Assembly: GCA_021810805.1 (NCBI GenBank)
Contig: JAJZHW010000011.1
Coordinates: 1-49,883, forward strand
Source: Nitrospirota bacterium
GTDB taxonomy: Bacteria > Nitrospirota > Leptospirillia > Leptospirillales > Leptospirillaceae
Length of the DNA stretch: 49,883 nucleotides
Reading direction: 5' to 3'
Shown here piece by piece: positions 23,165-31,489 of the stretch. Position numbers and translations under genes: made by a program. The notes under the pieces were generated by a model, which saw nothing but the letters and a program-made list of their open reading frames with translations, did not search any database and was not told the DNA's origin. How positions within the stretch are numbered: position 1 is the stretch's first letter; every line of letters starts with the position of its first letter.

Positions 23165-26100
23165 CCTCTCCCCCGCCCTTTGCTCCGGTCCTGCGCCGGG
23201 GGGTGACCCTCATCGAGGCCTCGGCCGGGACGGGCAAGACCTTTGCTTTAACCCGCCTCTATCTTGCCGCCGTCCTCTCCGGGGTTCCCGTGGAGAAGAT
23301 CCTTGTGGTGACCTTTACCGAGGCGGCCACGGCCGAGCTCCGAGGACGCCTTCGCACCCTCCTCTCCCTCGCCCGGGAGACGGCCCTGGGCGGACTCCCC
23401 GCTCCGGCGATCCTTCCCCTGGTGGCCGATGTCAAAGGCGAGCACCTCCCCCTTCTCTCCCGAGCCCTCTTCGACTTCGACCGGGCGCCGGTGGCCACCA
23501 TTCATTCCTTTTGTCGTCGGATCCTTCGGGAATATGCCTTTGAGTTCGACGCCCCCTTTAGCCTCGACCTTGAAAGCTCCGACCGCGCCTACAAAAAAGC
23601 CTCGGTGCGCGATGTCTGGCGCCGCCGCCTCTACCCGGAGGACCCTCGGGTCGTCTGGCAGATTGCGGGGATGTGCCCCGGGGGGCCGGAGGATCTTTTA
23701 AGGTTTCTCTCCCCGGGAGAGATCCCCCGTCCCTTTTCCCGGGACCCCCAAGTCCCGGGTCTCGCCGAGAGCCGCGAAAAATTCTTCGAGGCCCGGAGCC
23801 GCTGGCTCACCTCGGCCGCTGAGATGGCTCCCGAGGCGGTCGATCGCTGGCTTGCCGGATTTCCCGGGACGGGCAAGAACGGACGGGTGGTGAAGGATGA
23901 CATCGAGCTCCGGGAGGAGCTTGAGGAGAGGATCCGGGAGCTGGCCTCGCCCTTTCCCTCGCCTCCGGCCCACTTTGGACGCTGCGAGGGAGAGCTTCTC
24001 TCCCGACTCAGGAGGCAAGGGGAGGGGGCTCCCCCCCCTCCCGAGCTCCTTTCCCTCGGGGAGCTTCTGGTGGCGGCCTTCCACCTTGAAATCTCCCTGC
24101 GCGAGGCCTTCCGCGAGGAGCTCCACCGGGAGTTTTCCACCGTGGCCCTCAAAAAGAGGGAGCGTCAGGGGGTGGAGACCTTCGATGATATGATCGGCCG
24201 GGTGGTGGCCGGGGTTCTGGGGCCGGGGAGTCCCGCCCTGTGCGCCCTCCTCCGGGAGAGGTTTCCCGTGGCCTTTGTGGATGAGTTTCAGGATACCGAC
24301 TATGCCCAGTTCGAGATCTTCGGCCGGATCTACGACCTCTTTTCCCGGAACTCCCAAACGGAGACAAGCCTTGTTCTCGTGGGCGACCCCAAGCAGTCGA
24401 TCTACCATTTTCGGGGCGCCGACCTGAACGCCTATGTGGAGGCGAAGGAGGCGATCCTCAAAAAGGATGCCGGAGGGATCTCCTCTCTGGACGTGAACTA
24501 CCGCTCCGAGGCCCTCCATGTGCAGGCCGTCAACACTCTCTTCTCGCGCCATCCCGACCCCTTTCTCTCCCAGGGGCGGATCGGCTACACCCAGGTGGAG
24601 TCCCAGAAAAAAGGGCCCTCCGACCTTGTGGACCTCTCCCCTTCGGGGAAGGTTCTGCCCCCGATCCTCTTTGCCCTCGAACCGGAGATTGTCTCCTTCA
24701 ACTCCCAGGATTTCTTCAACTGGTCGGCCCGGGAGGTGCTGCGACTTCTGGGGGGGGGCGTCTTGAGAAAGGGGGAGCCCCTTCGCCCCGACGACATTTG
24801 TTGCCTTGTCCGGACCAACGACCATGCCAACCTGATGCTGGCGGCCCTGGAGTCCCTGGGGATCCCGGCCGTCTCCTATGCCGGCGGGAGCATCCTCCGA
24901 GGCGAGATGGCCTTTGAGCTCGAGATGCTTCTCCTGGCACTGAAAGACCCGGGGGACCGGCGGCAGATGCGGCTGGTCCTGAGTTCGCCCCTGTTTGGCG
25001 TTTCGGCTCAGGAGCTTCTCGATCTGGGGGCCGCGAGCGAGCGGTGGAACCAGCGGATCGACCCCTTCTTCCGGACCGCCGCGGACTGGGGTCGCCTGGG
25101 GGCCATGGGGGCCCTGCGGCGCCTGTGCCTCGAGACCGGCGTCTTTGCCCGGATCCTGGGGTCGGGGCCGGGCCGGTCGGGGCGCCGCCGCCTCACCGAC
25201 CTTCTCCACCTTCTCGAGATTGTGGAGAGCCTCGACCGCGATCGCCCCTCCCTCTCCCTGCTGGTTGACCGGTACGTCGATGCGCGCCGGGAGAGCGAGA
25301 AAAAAGGGGATGAGACCACCGCGCCGCGACTGGACACCCTCGATGGCCGGGTGCGCATCCTCACCATCCACCGGGCCAAGGGGCTGGAGTTTCCGGTGGT
25401 CATCCTTCCCCTGGGGCTCACCGGGTGGGATCGCCCGACCGAGGAGGAGGATGAGGACGAAGAAAAAGAGGAGGCGCCCGATGGCAATCCCCAGGAGATG
25501 ATGCGGCTGCTTTACGTGGCCCTGACCCGGGCGGTTCACCGGACCGTGGTGATGATTCCCTGCCGCTATATTTACCAGACCGCCCTGGCCCGCCTTCTCT
25601 CCGGGGACGACTCTGGCGTGATAAAGGGTCGGGGCGCCGTCGCCTTCTTTCAGGGCCAGGTGGCCCGGTTGGTGGCCGAACATCCCGCCCTCTTTGGCCT
25701 TCTCCCCCCGCCCGACATGAATCGGGAGGGGCTTCCGCCTCCCCCCCTCCCGCCTCTTCTTCCGGCGAGAGCCCTTCCCCGGCCCCTTCCCGCGCCCCTT
25801 CGCCTGGAGAGCTTCTCCTCCCTCTCTGGGCAGTCTGGCCCGGCCGGCCAATTCGGAGGCGTCCGGGGGGAGTCGTTGCTGCCTTCGGGACTCCGAAAGG
25901 ACGACGACCTTTCCTGGGATCGCCCCGTGGGAGCCAGCCAGCCGGCGGGTCCCCTCTTTGGGACGGTCTTTCACCGGACCTTCGAAATTCTTCTGGCACC
26001 TCGGCCCACCGGGCCAAACGCCCCGGCGGCCCGGGATCTTGTCCGGGAGCTCCCCGAAGCTCTGGACCGGGCCCTCGGGGAGAATGCCACTGGACTGGGC

Positions 26101-26691
26101 GAACAGGCGGAGAGCTTTCGGGAGGTGCTCTTTCCCCTGTGCGGCCGCACCCTTCGAGCGGGGCTCTTTCCCGACCCGGCCGCTCCGGTAGGGTGGTTTG
26201 CCTTCGAGGGGATCGCCTCCCTTTCGCGCTCGGTGGAGCGGGAGTTCCTGCTTCCGGTGGAGGGGCTGGGGAGCGGGGAGCTCCTTCCCCACCTTCTCCC
26301 GGAGGGGGGAGCCCTGCGCTTCGACCCCCTTCGCGGGATGATCCGGGGCTTCGTGGACCTCATTTTTCGCCATGGAGAGCGAACCTATCTGTTGGACTAC
26401 AAGACAAACCGCCTTCCGGGGGAGCGGGAGGAGGAGGCCTATGGCCCGGAGTCCCTCTCCCGGGCCATGGCCCAGCACCGATACGACTTCCAGGGGCTTC
26501 TCTACGCCCTGGCCCTCCACCGCCTTCTGGCCTTCTCCCGGCCCGACTACGACTATGAGCGCCATTTCGGGGGGGCGCTCTTTGTCTTTGTGCGGGGGGC
26601 CGGGGAGAGGGGGGAGGGGGTCGTTCACCTGCGGCCCGCGCATGAGGAGATCAAGGCGCTCTCGCGGCTCTTTTCCGGGGAGGGGCGATGA
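23161..26691 (+). CDS. recB: Exodeoxyribonuclease V, RecB helicase-nuclease subunit
   Basis: This 1176-aa protein carries a UvrD-like helicase and a C-terminal nuclease. The Walker A is ASAGTGKT with Lys26. Motif II is FVDEFQDTDYAQF, motif III GDPKQSIYHFRGAD, and motif VI region LLYVALTRAVHRTV. The nuclease core is GFVDLIF (Asp1066) and LLDYKTN (Asp1079, Lys1081), spaced as in the enteric enzyme. The protein is the 3'-5' motor and cuts DNA at Chi. ATG 23161 overlaps the recC stop; upstream frame (to 22963) is inside recC. It ends overlapping recD by ATGA. Confidence 0.95.
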   Translation: MTSPPPFAPVLRRGVTLIEASAGTGKTFALTRLYLAAVLSGVPVEKILVVTFTEAATAELRGRLRTLLSLARETALGGLPAPAILPLVADVKGEHLPLLSRALFDFDRAPVATIHSFCRRILREYAFEFDAPFSLDLESSDRAYKKASVRDVWRRRLYPEDPRVVWQIAGMCPGGPEDLLRFLSPGEIPRPFSRDPQVPGLAESREKFFEARSRWLTSAAEMAPEAVDRWLAGFPGTGKNGRVVKDDIELREELEERIRELASPFPSPPAHFGRCEGELLSRLRRQGEGAPPPPELLSLGELLVAAFHLEISLREAFREELHREFSTVALKKRERQGVETFDDMIGRVVAGVLGPGSPALCALLRERFPVAFVDEFQDTDYAQFEIFGRIYDLFSRNSQTETSLVLVGDPKQSIYHFRGADLNAYVEAKEAILKKDAGGISSLDVNYRSEALHVQAVNTLFSRHPDPFLSQGRIGYTQVESQKKGPSDLVDLSPSGKVLPPILFALEPEIVSFNSQDFFNWSAREVLRLLGGGVLRKGEPLRPDDICCLVRTNDHANLMLAALESLGIPAVSYAGGSILRGEMAFELEMLLLALKDPGDRRQMRLVLSSPLFGVSAQELLDLGAASERWNQRIDPFFRTAADWGRLGAMGALRRLCLETGVFARILGSGPGRSGRRRLTDLLHLLEIVESLDRDRPSLSLLVDRYVDARRESEKKGDETTAPRLDTLDGRVRILTIHRAKGLEFPVVILPLGLTGWDRPTEEEDEDEEKEEAPDGNPQEMMRLLYVALTRAVHRTVVMIPCRYIYQTALARLLSGDDSGVIKGRGAVAFFQGQVARLVAEHPALFGLLPPPDMNREGLPPPPLPPLLPARALPRPLPAPLRLESFSSLSGQSGPAGQFGGVRGESLLPSGLRKDDDLSWDRPVGASQPAGPLFGTVFHRTFEILLAPRPTGPNAPAARDLVRELPEALDRALGENATGLGEQAESFREVLFPLCGRTLRAGLFPDPAAPVGWFAFEGIASLSRSVEREFLLPVEGLGSGELLPHLLPEGGALRFDPLRGMIRGFVDLIFRHGERTYLLDYKTNRLPGEREEEAYGPESLSRAMAQHRYDFQGLLYALALHRLLAFSRPDYDYERHFGGALFVFVRGAGERGEGVVHLRPAHEEIKALSRLFSGEGR

Positions 26692-28415
26692 GCGCCTTCG
26701 ACCGACGGCTTCCGGGGGTGAGCGAGGAGACTGCCCGCTGGATCCACGAAGCTCTCGCCCTCGAACGCCTCACCTTCGTGGACCGGGCCCTGGCCGGCAC
26801 CCTCCTGCGCCTTCGCCCCCAGCGGGACCCGGTGGCCGCCGACATTCTGGCGCTGGGGGCCGTCCTGGCCTCCTCGGCGACGCGAGAGGGCCATACCCTC
26901 TTCGACCTCTCCTCGGAGCAGGAGCCCTTCCCCCTCCTCCCCCTTCCCCTCTCCCTGCCTCCCCGCCGGGAGTGGGAAAGGCTCCTGGGCTCCCATCCTT
27001 TGGCCGTGGGGAGCCCGGATCATCCCGCTCCTCTCGTGGCAGAGGACGGCGGCCTCTATCTCTACCGCTACTGGCGGGCCGAGGAGCGGGTCGCCCGACT
27101 CCTGGCCGAACGGCTGAGCGGGGAAGGGGAGGCGGCTCTCCCGGAGAGTCCCCGGCGGGAGAACCTTTTGGCCGAGATCTTCCCGGAGGCGGAGGGGCCG
27201 TCTCGGGCCGCTGCCACGACGGCCCTTGGCTCCCGGCTCCTGGTCCTCACGGGAGGGCCGGGGACGGGGAAGACCTGGACTGCGGCCCGGCTCCTCCTCC
27301 TCTTCCGGCGGCTCATGCCCGGGATGAGGGTGGTGAGCGCGGCCCCCACCGGCAAGGCCGCCGCCCGGATGGGAGAGGCCCTTGCCGAGGTGTTGCCCTC
27401 CGATCTGGCGGTGCCCTCCATGACCCTCCATCGCCTGCTGGGGGCCTCTCTTCGCGGGATCGCTCCCCGACAGGGGGAGTTTTTGCCGTGGGACCTGGTC
27501 CTCCTCGACGAGCTGTCGATGGTGGACCTGCTCCTCATGGAGAACCTCCTCTCGGCGCTCTCTCCGAAATCCCGCCTGGTCCTGGTGGGGGATCAGGATC
27601 AGCTCTCCCCGGTGGGAGCCGGGGCAGTGATGGGAGATCTGTGCCGGGCTCTCTCCGGGGGGAAGGAGCCCTCCCCGGGAGGGCTGGTGGTGCTGTCTCG
27701 CAACTATCGGCAACGGGAGAGCACCCTTCTTCAGGAGTTTTCCCGGAAGGTCGCCGGGGGGGACGGAGAGGGAGCCCTCCGGCTTTTCGAGCGGGGCGAT
27801 CCCGATCTGGTCTTTGCTCCCGTTTCGGAGGGGTGGCCGGAGAGGCTTCTGGTCGAGGGCTTCACTCCCCTGGCCTCGGCCCCCTCCGACCGCGCGGCCC
27901 TGGCCCGTCTGGGAGAGTTCATGGCCCTCTCTCCCTTCCGGGATGGAGCCATGGGGGCGAAAAGGGGAAGTCGCCATCTGGAGAGGGTCTTTGCCCGTCA
28001 GCACGCTCCCGGGGCCTTCCGGGCCCCGGCGATGATCCTGCAAAACAGCTACGACACCGGGCTGATGAACGGGGATCTGGGGCTTCTCTCGGGCGGCCGT
28101 CTGGTCTTCTCCGGCGGAGAATCCGGCGAACCATCGGTCTTTCCGCTCCGGATGGCCCCTCCCTGGGAGACAACCTTCGTCATGACGGTGCACAAGAGCC
28201 AGGGGTCGGAGTTCGACCGGGTCTGCCTGCTCCTGGGGGGGGAGCCCCACCCGCTTCTCACCCGCCGCCTCCTCTACACCGCCGCCACCCGGGCGAAAAA
28301 ATCCCTCGTCGTCTGGGCCTCTCCCGAGAGCTTCCTGTCGATGGTCCACCGCTCGCCTGCCCGCTCCTCGGGGCTCGAGAGCCGCCTTTTCCGTCATTTC
28401 TCCTCTCTTCGATAG
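26688..28415 (+). CDS. recD: Exodeoxyribonuclease V, RecD helicase subunit
   Basis: This 575-aa 5'-3' helicase of superfamily 1B completes RecBCD. Walker A is GGPGTGKTW with Lys195, followed by AAPTGKAAARM. Motif II is LLDELSMVDLLLM, motif III LVGDQDQLSPVGAG, and the C-terminal motif is TVHKSQGSEFDRV, then LLYTAATRAKKSLV. The N-terminal ~110 residues (PVAADILALGAVLASSATREGHT) form the RecB-contacting domain. ATG 26688 overlaps the recB stop. No terminator follows; the downstream 247 bp become strongly AT-rich. Confidence 0.95.
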   Translation: MSAFDRRLPGVSEETARWIHEALALERLTFVDRALAGTLLRLRPQRDPVAADILALGAVLASSATREGHTLFDLSSEQEPFPLLPLPLSLPPRREWERLLGSHPLAVGSPDHPAPLVAEDGGLYLYRYWRAEERVARLLAERLSGEGEAALPESPRRENLLAEIFPEAEGPSRAAATTALGSRLLVLTGGPGTGKTWTAARLLLLFRRLMPGMRVVSAAPTGKAAARMGEALAEVLPSDLAVPSMTLHRLLGASLRGIAPRQGEFLPWDLVLLDELSMVDLLLMENLLSALSPKSRLVLVGDQDQLSPVGAGAVMGDLCRALSGGKEPSPGGLVVLSRNYRQRESTLLQEFSRKVAGGDGEGALRLFERGDPDLVFAPVSEGWPERLLVEGFTPLASAPSDRAALARLGEFMALSPFRDGAMGAKRGSRHLERVFARQHAPGAFRAPAMILQNSYDTGLMNGDLGLLSGGRLVFSGGESGEPSVFPLRMAPPWETTFVMTVHKSQGSEFDRVCLLLGGEPHPLLTRRLLYTAATRAKKSLVVWASPESFLSMVHRSPARSSGLESRLFRHFSSLR

Positions 28416-28628
28416 ATCTCCATCGCCTCCCTGTCAGGTCGAAAAACGCTCTGCGGTGACACAGATCACTGAAATCAAGACCCACTCTGTGTCCATAATG
28501 ATAAAAAAAATATTCTCCTGTTCTGGAGAGTGGAATTTGATTTTTCTCGTTTTTTTTATTAATATTTTAATAAATAAAATATATTAAATATATGATTGTT
28601 TTTATTTTAAAATTACTTATATATATGT

Positions 28629-28656
28629 TTGACATGCACCAAAATAGTGTTAAAAT
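28629..28656 (+). promoter_or_regulatory. Strong promoter for a probably leaderless transcript
   Basis: TTGACA (28629-28634), 16 nt, TAAAAT (28651-28656). The expected start, 7 nt after the -10, is the ATG at 28663 itself. TGACAT occurs twice, at 28630 (within the -35) and at 28656 (after the -10), a possible operator for the Arc-like protein encoded next. The whole spacer 28480-28660 is very AT-rich. Confidence 0.7.
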
Positions 28657-28662
28657 GACATC

Positions 28663-28848
28663 ATGAAACGGATGACGCTGCGCATGAATGAAGCGCTATA
28701 CCAGATCATCAAGGAACGGGCGACCCGGGAGCACCGTTCGATTCACTCGGAGATCCTCGTCGTTCTCGAAGCCTTCTTCGGGAAGGAGGCTCCCCGGAGT
28801 TCCCGGACACCCAGCGGGGAGAAGGATCTCCCCACCCGGAACCACTAG
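28663..28848 (+). CDS. Arc-like ribbon-helix-helix DNA-binding protein
   Basis: This 61-aa protein has the MTLRMNEALYQIIKERA strand-helix followed by HRSIHSEILVVLEAFF, the Arc/MetJ ribbon-helix-helix fold with the residues used for DNA contact in the first strand (T, R). A short polar tail follows. There is no Shine-Dalgarno, and the promoter places the transcript start at the ATG, so it is likely translated leaderless. It is probably an autorepressor of the unit it heads. The next gene is not toxin-like, so a classical toxin-antitoxin pair is unlikely. Confidence is high in the fold, low in the targets. Confidence 0.85.
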   Translation: MKRMTLRMNEALYQIIKERATREHRSIHSEILVVLEAFFGKEAPRSSRTPSGEKDLPTRNH

Positions 28849-28914
28849 GGGTCGTCCCGGCCGGGGGCCGGGGCGGAAGCCATCAACGCCATTCATCAGG
28901 GAAAGGAATCGACC

Positions 28915-29256
28915 ATGTTAGGTGACAAGGACATCAACAAGATCATCAATGCCGTCAAGGAATACAACGACCTGTTGGAAAAATCCTCCGTCGTCATGGA
29001 CCGGCTGTCGGAGACCAAGAAGCAGTGGGACATTCTTCTGACCGACCGGGACGCCTTGCGGGCGGAGTCGGAGCGGATGAACCGCTTCATCGCCCAGTTC
29101 AAGGAGGACTACCAGAACTTCCATGCCCGGGAATCGCAGTGGGTGAACTCGGTGGCCGACCTCCACACCAAGCTCCAGTTCATGGTCGACGAACTCAATA
29201 CCATCGTGAGCCACCACCGCCGGAATTCCGTGGAAGGAAGCGGTGTCATCAACTAG
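28915..29256 (+). CDS. Predicted coiled-coil protein of unknown function
   Basis: A 113-aa, ATG 28915 with AAAGGA upstream. Almost wholly helical: NKIINAVKEYNDLLEKSSVV and DRDALRAESERMNRFIAQFK with heptad hydrophobics, then TKLQFMVDELNTIVSHHRR. There is no signal or membrane segment and no family I recognise. It lies 66 nt after the ribbon-helix-helix gene and 48 nt before a membrane protein on the same strand, so it probably forms part of a membrane-associated complex with them. Confidence 0.7.
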   Translation: MLGDKDINKIINAVKEYNDLLEKSSVVMDRLSETKKQWDILLTDRDALRAESERMNRFIAQFKEDYQNFHARESQWVNSVADLHTKLQFMVDELNTIVSHHRRNSVEGSGVIN

Positions 29257-29304
29257 TCGCCACACAGCCGGGAAGATCTTTTTCCGCTATCGAGGAGAGA
29301 AAAA

Positions 29305-30396
29305 ATGAAGCACAAAATTCAGTCTCGGACAGAATTTCCCGATGACGATACAATCCGGAAGGCGGGGCATGAGGACGGGCTGGCGGGCCTGCCGGCCGGA
29401 AGCAGCTACGATGCCGGCCCCTTCGAGCGCTCGATCATTGCGGCGGGGGAGTCCAAGATCAGCGAGATCTACGCCCAGACCGCCTCGGAGCTTTCGACGC
29501 TGGAAGGCAAGACCAGCAATCTGGCCAACGCCTACGAATCCAACCAGTATCGGCTCAAGGACGTCCTGATCCGCTACCGGAACCGGAAGGAGGCGGTGGG
29601 CCGCGACGTGGTGATCCCGGTTCCCTACACGGTTCACTGGATCGTCGTCCTGCTCCTGGCCATCGGGGAGTTCCCCTTAAACGTGGTGGTCTTTCGCATG
29701 TTCGGCGAGCCCGAGCTCATGACCTACGTGATGAGCATGACGCTCTCGCTGACCTTGCCGATCATCGGCGTCTTCCTGGGTCTCCAGATCCGGACCCTCG
29801 TCCCCCCCAAGATCGCCACCGGGATCATGATCGCCCTGGCTCCGACCACCGTTCTGGGGGCCCTGACGGCCCTGTCCTTCATCCGCAACATGTATGTGAC
29901 CCTCCATGCCGAACACAAGCTGGGGGCCGGCTCGGGGAATATGGTCTACGCCATGTTTGCCATCAACCTCCTGATCTTCATGGGGGCCTACATGGTCTCC
30001 TTCTTCGCCCATGACCAGGACGCCGAGCTCGATGCCCTCCATGTGGCGACGGTTCGCCTCGACAAGAAGCGGGGCAAGCTTCGGGAGCGTCTCTCGGTGG
30101 CCATTTCCCGGACCAATGCCGTGATCCGTGCCGGTCGCGGAGAGGCGGAGCGTGTCCTCTCCGAGGTCACCTCGAAGATCTCCCTCTATCGCCAGGCCAA
30201 CATGGCCTCCCGCGGCGGAACCGTCGCTCCCGCCTCCTTCTCCAGAAATCCCGAGTCCCCCACGCTCAAGCGCTGGTGGCCGGACTTCAGGCTTCCCGAT
30301 GCGGCGGAGTCTGTCACCGACCAAAAGAATGGGGAAGGGTCGGACAGGGTTGAGTCTCGCGGCCGGATCACCTATTCTTCTACGGGAAGGGTTTAG
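29305..30396 (+). CDS. Four-helix integral membrane protein of unknown function
   Basis: This is 363 aa. Residues 1-100 are polar and helical with a coiled-coil stretch (SKISEIYAQTASELSTLEGK). Four hydrophobic helices follow at about 103-129, 136-161, 169-193 and 214-236. A further cytoplasmic helix pair (LDKKRGKLRERL and GRGEAERVLSEVTSKI) and a disordered Ser/Pro/Arg tail finish it. No catalytic motif or transporter signature is visible, and the family is unknown to me. ATG 29305 has GAGGAGAGAAAAA upstream. It sits centrally in the ribbon-helix-helix / coiled-coil / vWA unit and is probably its membrane anchor. Confidence 0.7.
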   Translation: MKHKIQSRTEFPDDDTIRKAGHEDGLAGLPAGSSYDAGPFERSIIAAGESKISEIYAQTASELSTLEGKTSNLANAYESNQYRLKDVLIRYRNRKEAVGRDVVIPVPYTVHWIVVLLLAIGEFPLNVVVFRMFGEPELMTYVMSMTLSLTLPIIGVFLGLQIRTLVPPKIATGIMIALAPTTVLGALTALSFIRNMYVTLHAEHKLGAGSGNMVYAMFAINLLIFMGAYMVSFFAHDQDAELDALHVATVRLDKKRGKLRERLSVAISRTNAVIRAGRGEAERVLSEVTSKISLYRQANMASRGGTVAPASFSRNPESPTLKRWWPDFRLPDAAESVTDQKNGEGSDRVESRGRITYSSTGRV

Positions 30397-30405
30397 AGCC
30401 TCTTC

Positions 30406-30440
30406 CCCGGAGGTGTGGGCCTGATGGGCCGGCCTCCGGG
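30406..30440 (+). other. Intercistronic hairpin
   Basis: An 8-bp stem CCCGGAGG / CCTCCGGG encloses a smaller GGCC stem, between the membrane-protein and vWA genes. No T-run follows, so it is more likely a processing or stability element than a terminator. Confidence 0.5.
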
Positions 30441-30551
30441 AGCTGGGGCGTCGTCAGCAGTGTCAGGGGCAATCACCGATAGCAGAGAAAGGAGAGGCGG
30501 GAGAGGGCGCTATCCGCCCCGGAGATCTTTCGGGGAATCCCGCACAGACAG

Positions 30552-31427
30552 ATGAGCTCGATGAAATGGGGAGGGAAGGTGTTGCTGGGTCTGGGCCTGG
30601 GGGTGTTCGTGGGCCTGGGGTCCCCGGTTCTTCCGGCCCTTTCGGGGGCAGGACAGGGGGTGGCCTGGGGAGAGGAACCCGCCCCCCCGGGATTCGATAT
30701 CCTGGTCTTTGTCGACGAGACCGGGAGCACCGACCGGCAGTTTGATGTCTACCGCCGGGCCCTGCTCGACCGGATCGTCCCGAGTCTCCGGGAGGGAGAC
30801 CGGCTTCGGGTCCTTCCCGTCACCGACGACAACTCCCTCATCTCCGACTTCATGGCGGAGGGGACCCTGGCTCCGCGCCCGCCGTTCGACAGCCTCTCGG
30901 ACAACGAGCTCGACTACAAGGCCAAGGTGAAGGATCTTAAGGCCAAGAACGAGGAGGTGCGCCAGCAGCTTCTCGCCACCCTGAAAAAGAAGCTGGCCAA
31001 GCCCGGGAAGTCAAAATATACCGATCTCTTCGGCGCCGCCCGGATGACCTCCCAGCTCTTTTCGGCCGACCACCGCCGTCCGGTGGCGGTCTTCCTCTCC
31101 GACATGGAAGAGGACCGCGGGCGGTTTCGCTACAAGACCATGACCTTCGGCTCCAAAGATCTCGAGCGGGTGGGCAAGGCCTACGGCTTTCCCGATCTCA
31201 AGCACGTCTGCGTCTATGTGGTGGGGACCCGGTCGCCCTCCATCGAGCGAACCCGGAAGATGGTCTCGTTCTGGGAGAAGTACTTCGAAAAATCCGGCGC
31301 GGACATCTCTCCGGACCACATGGTGTCGATGCTGGTGAACTGGCCCCCCCCGGACGGATGCGGCGCCCCTCGCGCCAAGGCCAAGAAGAGCGCGAGCTGG
31401 TACGACCGGATCAAAAAGCAGCTCTGA
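30552..31427 (+). CDS. Secreted vWA-like protein
   Basis: This is 291 aa. An N-terminal signal-like segment (KVLLGLGLGVFVGLGSPVLPAL, likely cleaved after AWG) leads to FDILVFVDETGSTDRQF, a von Willebrand A fold start with a MIDAS-like D-x-T-G-S (residues 55-59). VAVFLSDMEEDRGRF would hold the later MIDAS Asp. A charged helical insert (YKAKVKDLKAKNEEVRQQLL) sits between them. Metal-dependent protein binding in the periplasm is the family inference. ATG 30552 or the nearby ATG 30561 could start it; neither has a strong ribosome site. Last gene of the unit, directly before a terminator. Confidence 0.7.
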   Translation: MSSMKWGGKVLLGLGLGVFVGLGSPVLPALSGAGQGVAWGEEPAPPGFDILVFVDETGSTDRQFDVYRRALLDRIVPSLREGDRLRVLPVTDDNSLISDFMAEGTLAPRPPFDSLSDNELDYKAKVKDLKAKNEEVRQQLLATLKKKLAKPGKSKYTDLFGAARMTSQLFSADHRRPVAVFLSDMEEDRGRFRYKTMTFGSKDLERVGKAYGFPDLKHVCVYVVGTRSPSIERTRKMVSFWEKYFEKSGADISPDHMVSMLVNWPPPDGCGAPRAKAKKSASWYDRIKKQL

Positions 31428-31450
31428 GTGCCGCAAGGCAGGAAGGGCCA

Positions 31451-31489
31451 AAGGCCCGTCGGCCCCCTCAGGGCTGGCGGGCCTTTTTT
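31451..31489 (+). terminator. Terminator overlapping the 3' end of the opposing gene
   Basis: A stem AAGGCCCG / CGGGCCTT with an inner GGCC-rich fold is followed by T residues. The last codons and stop of the convergent phosphoglucomutase gene (31468) lie inside it. Confidence 0.75.

Noticed and set aside
23698-26643. A 981-codon open frame on the minus strand opposite recB, and similar long antisense frames opposite recC, recD and pgm.
   Set aside because: They are shadows of GC-rich genes with clear motifs on the other strand; their translations are low-complexity Gly/Arg/Pro.
28663-29256. Type II toxin-antitoxin pair (ribbon-helix-helix plus next gene).
   Set aside because: The second gene is a long coiled coil without toxin features and the unit continues into membrane and vWA genes.
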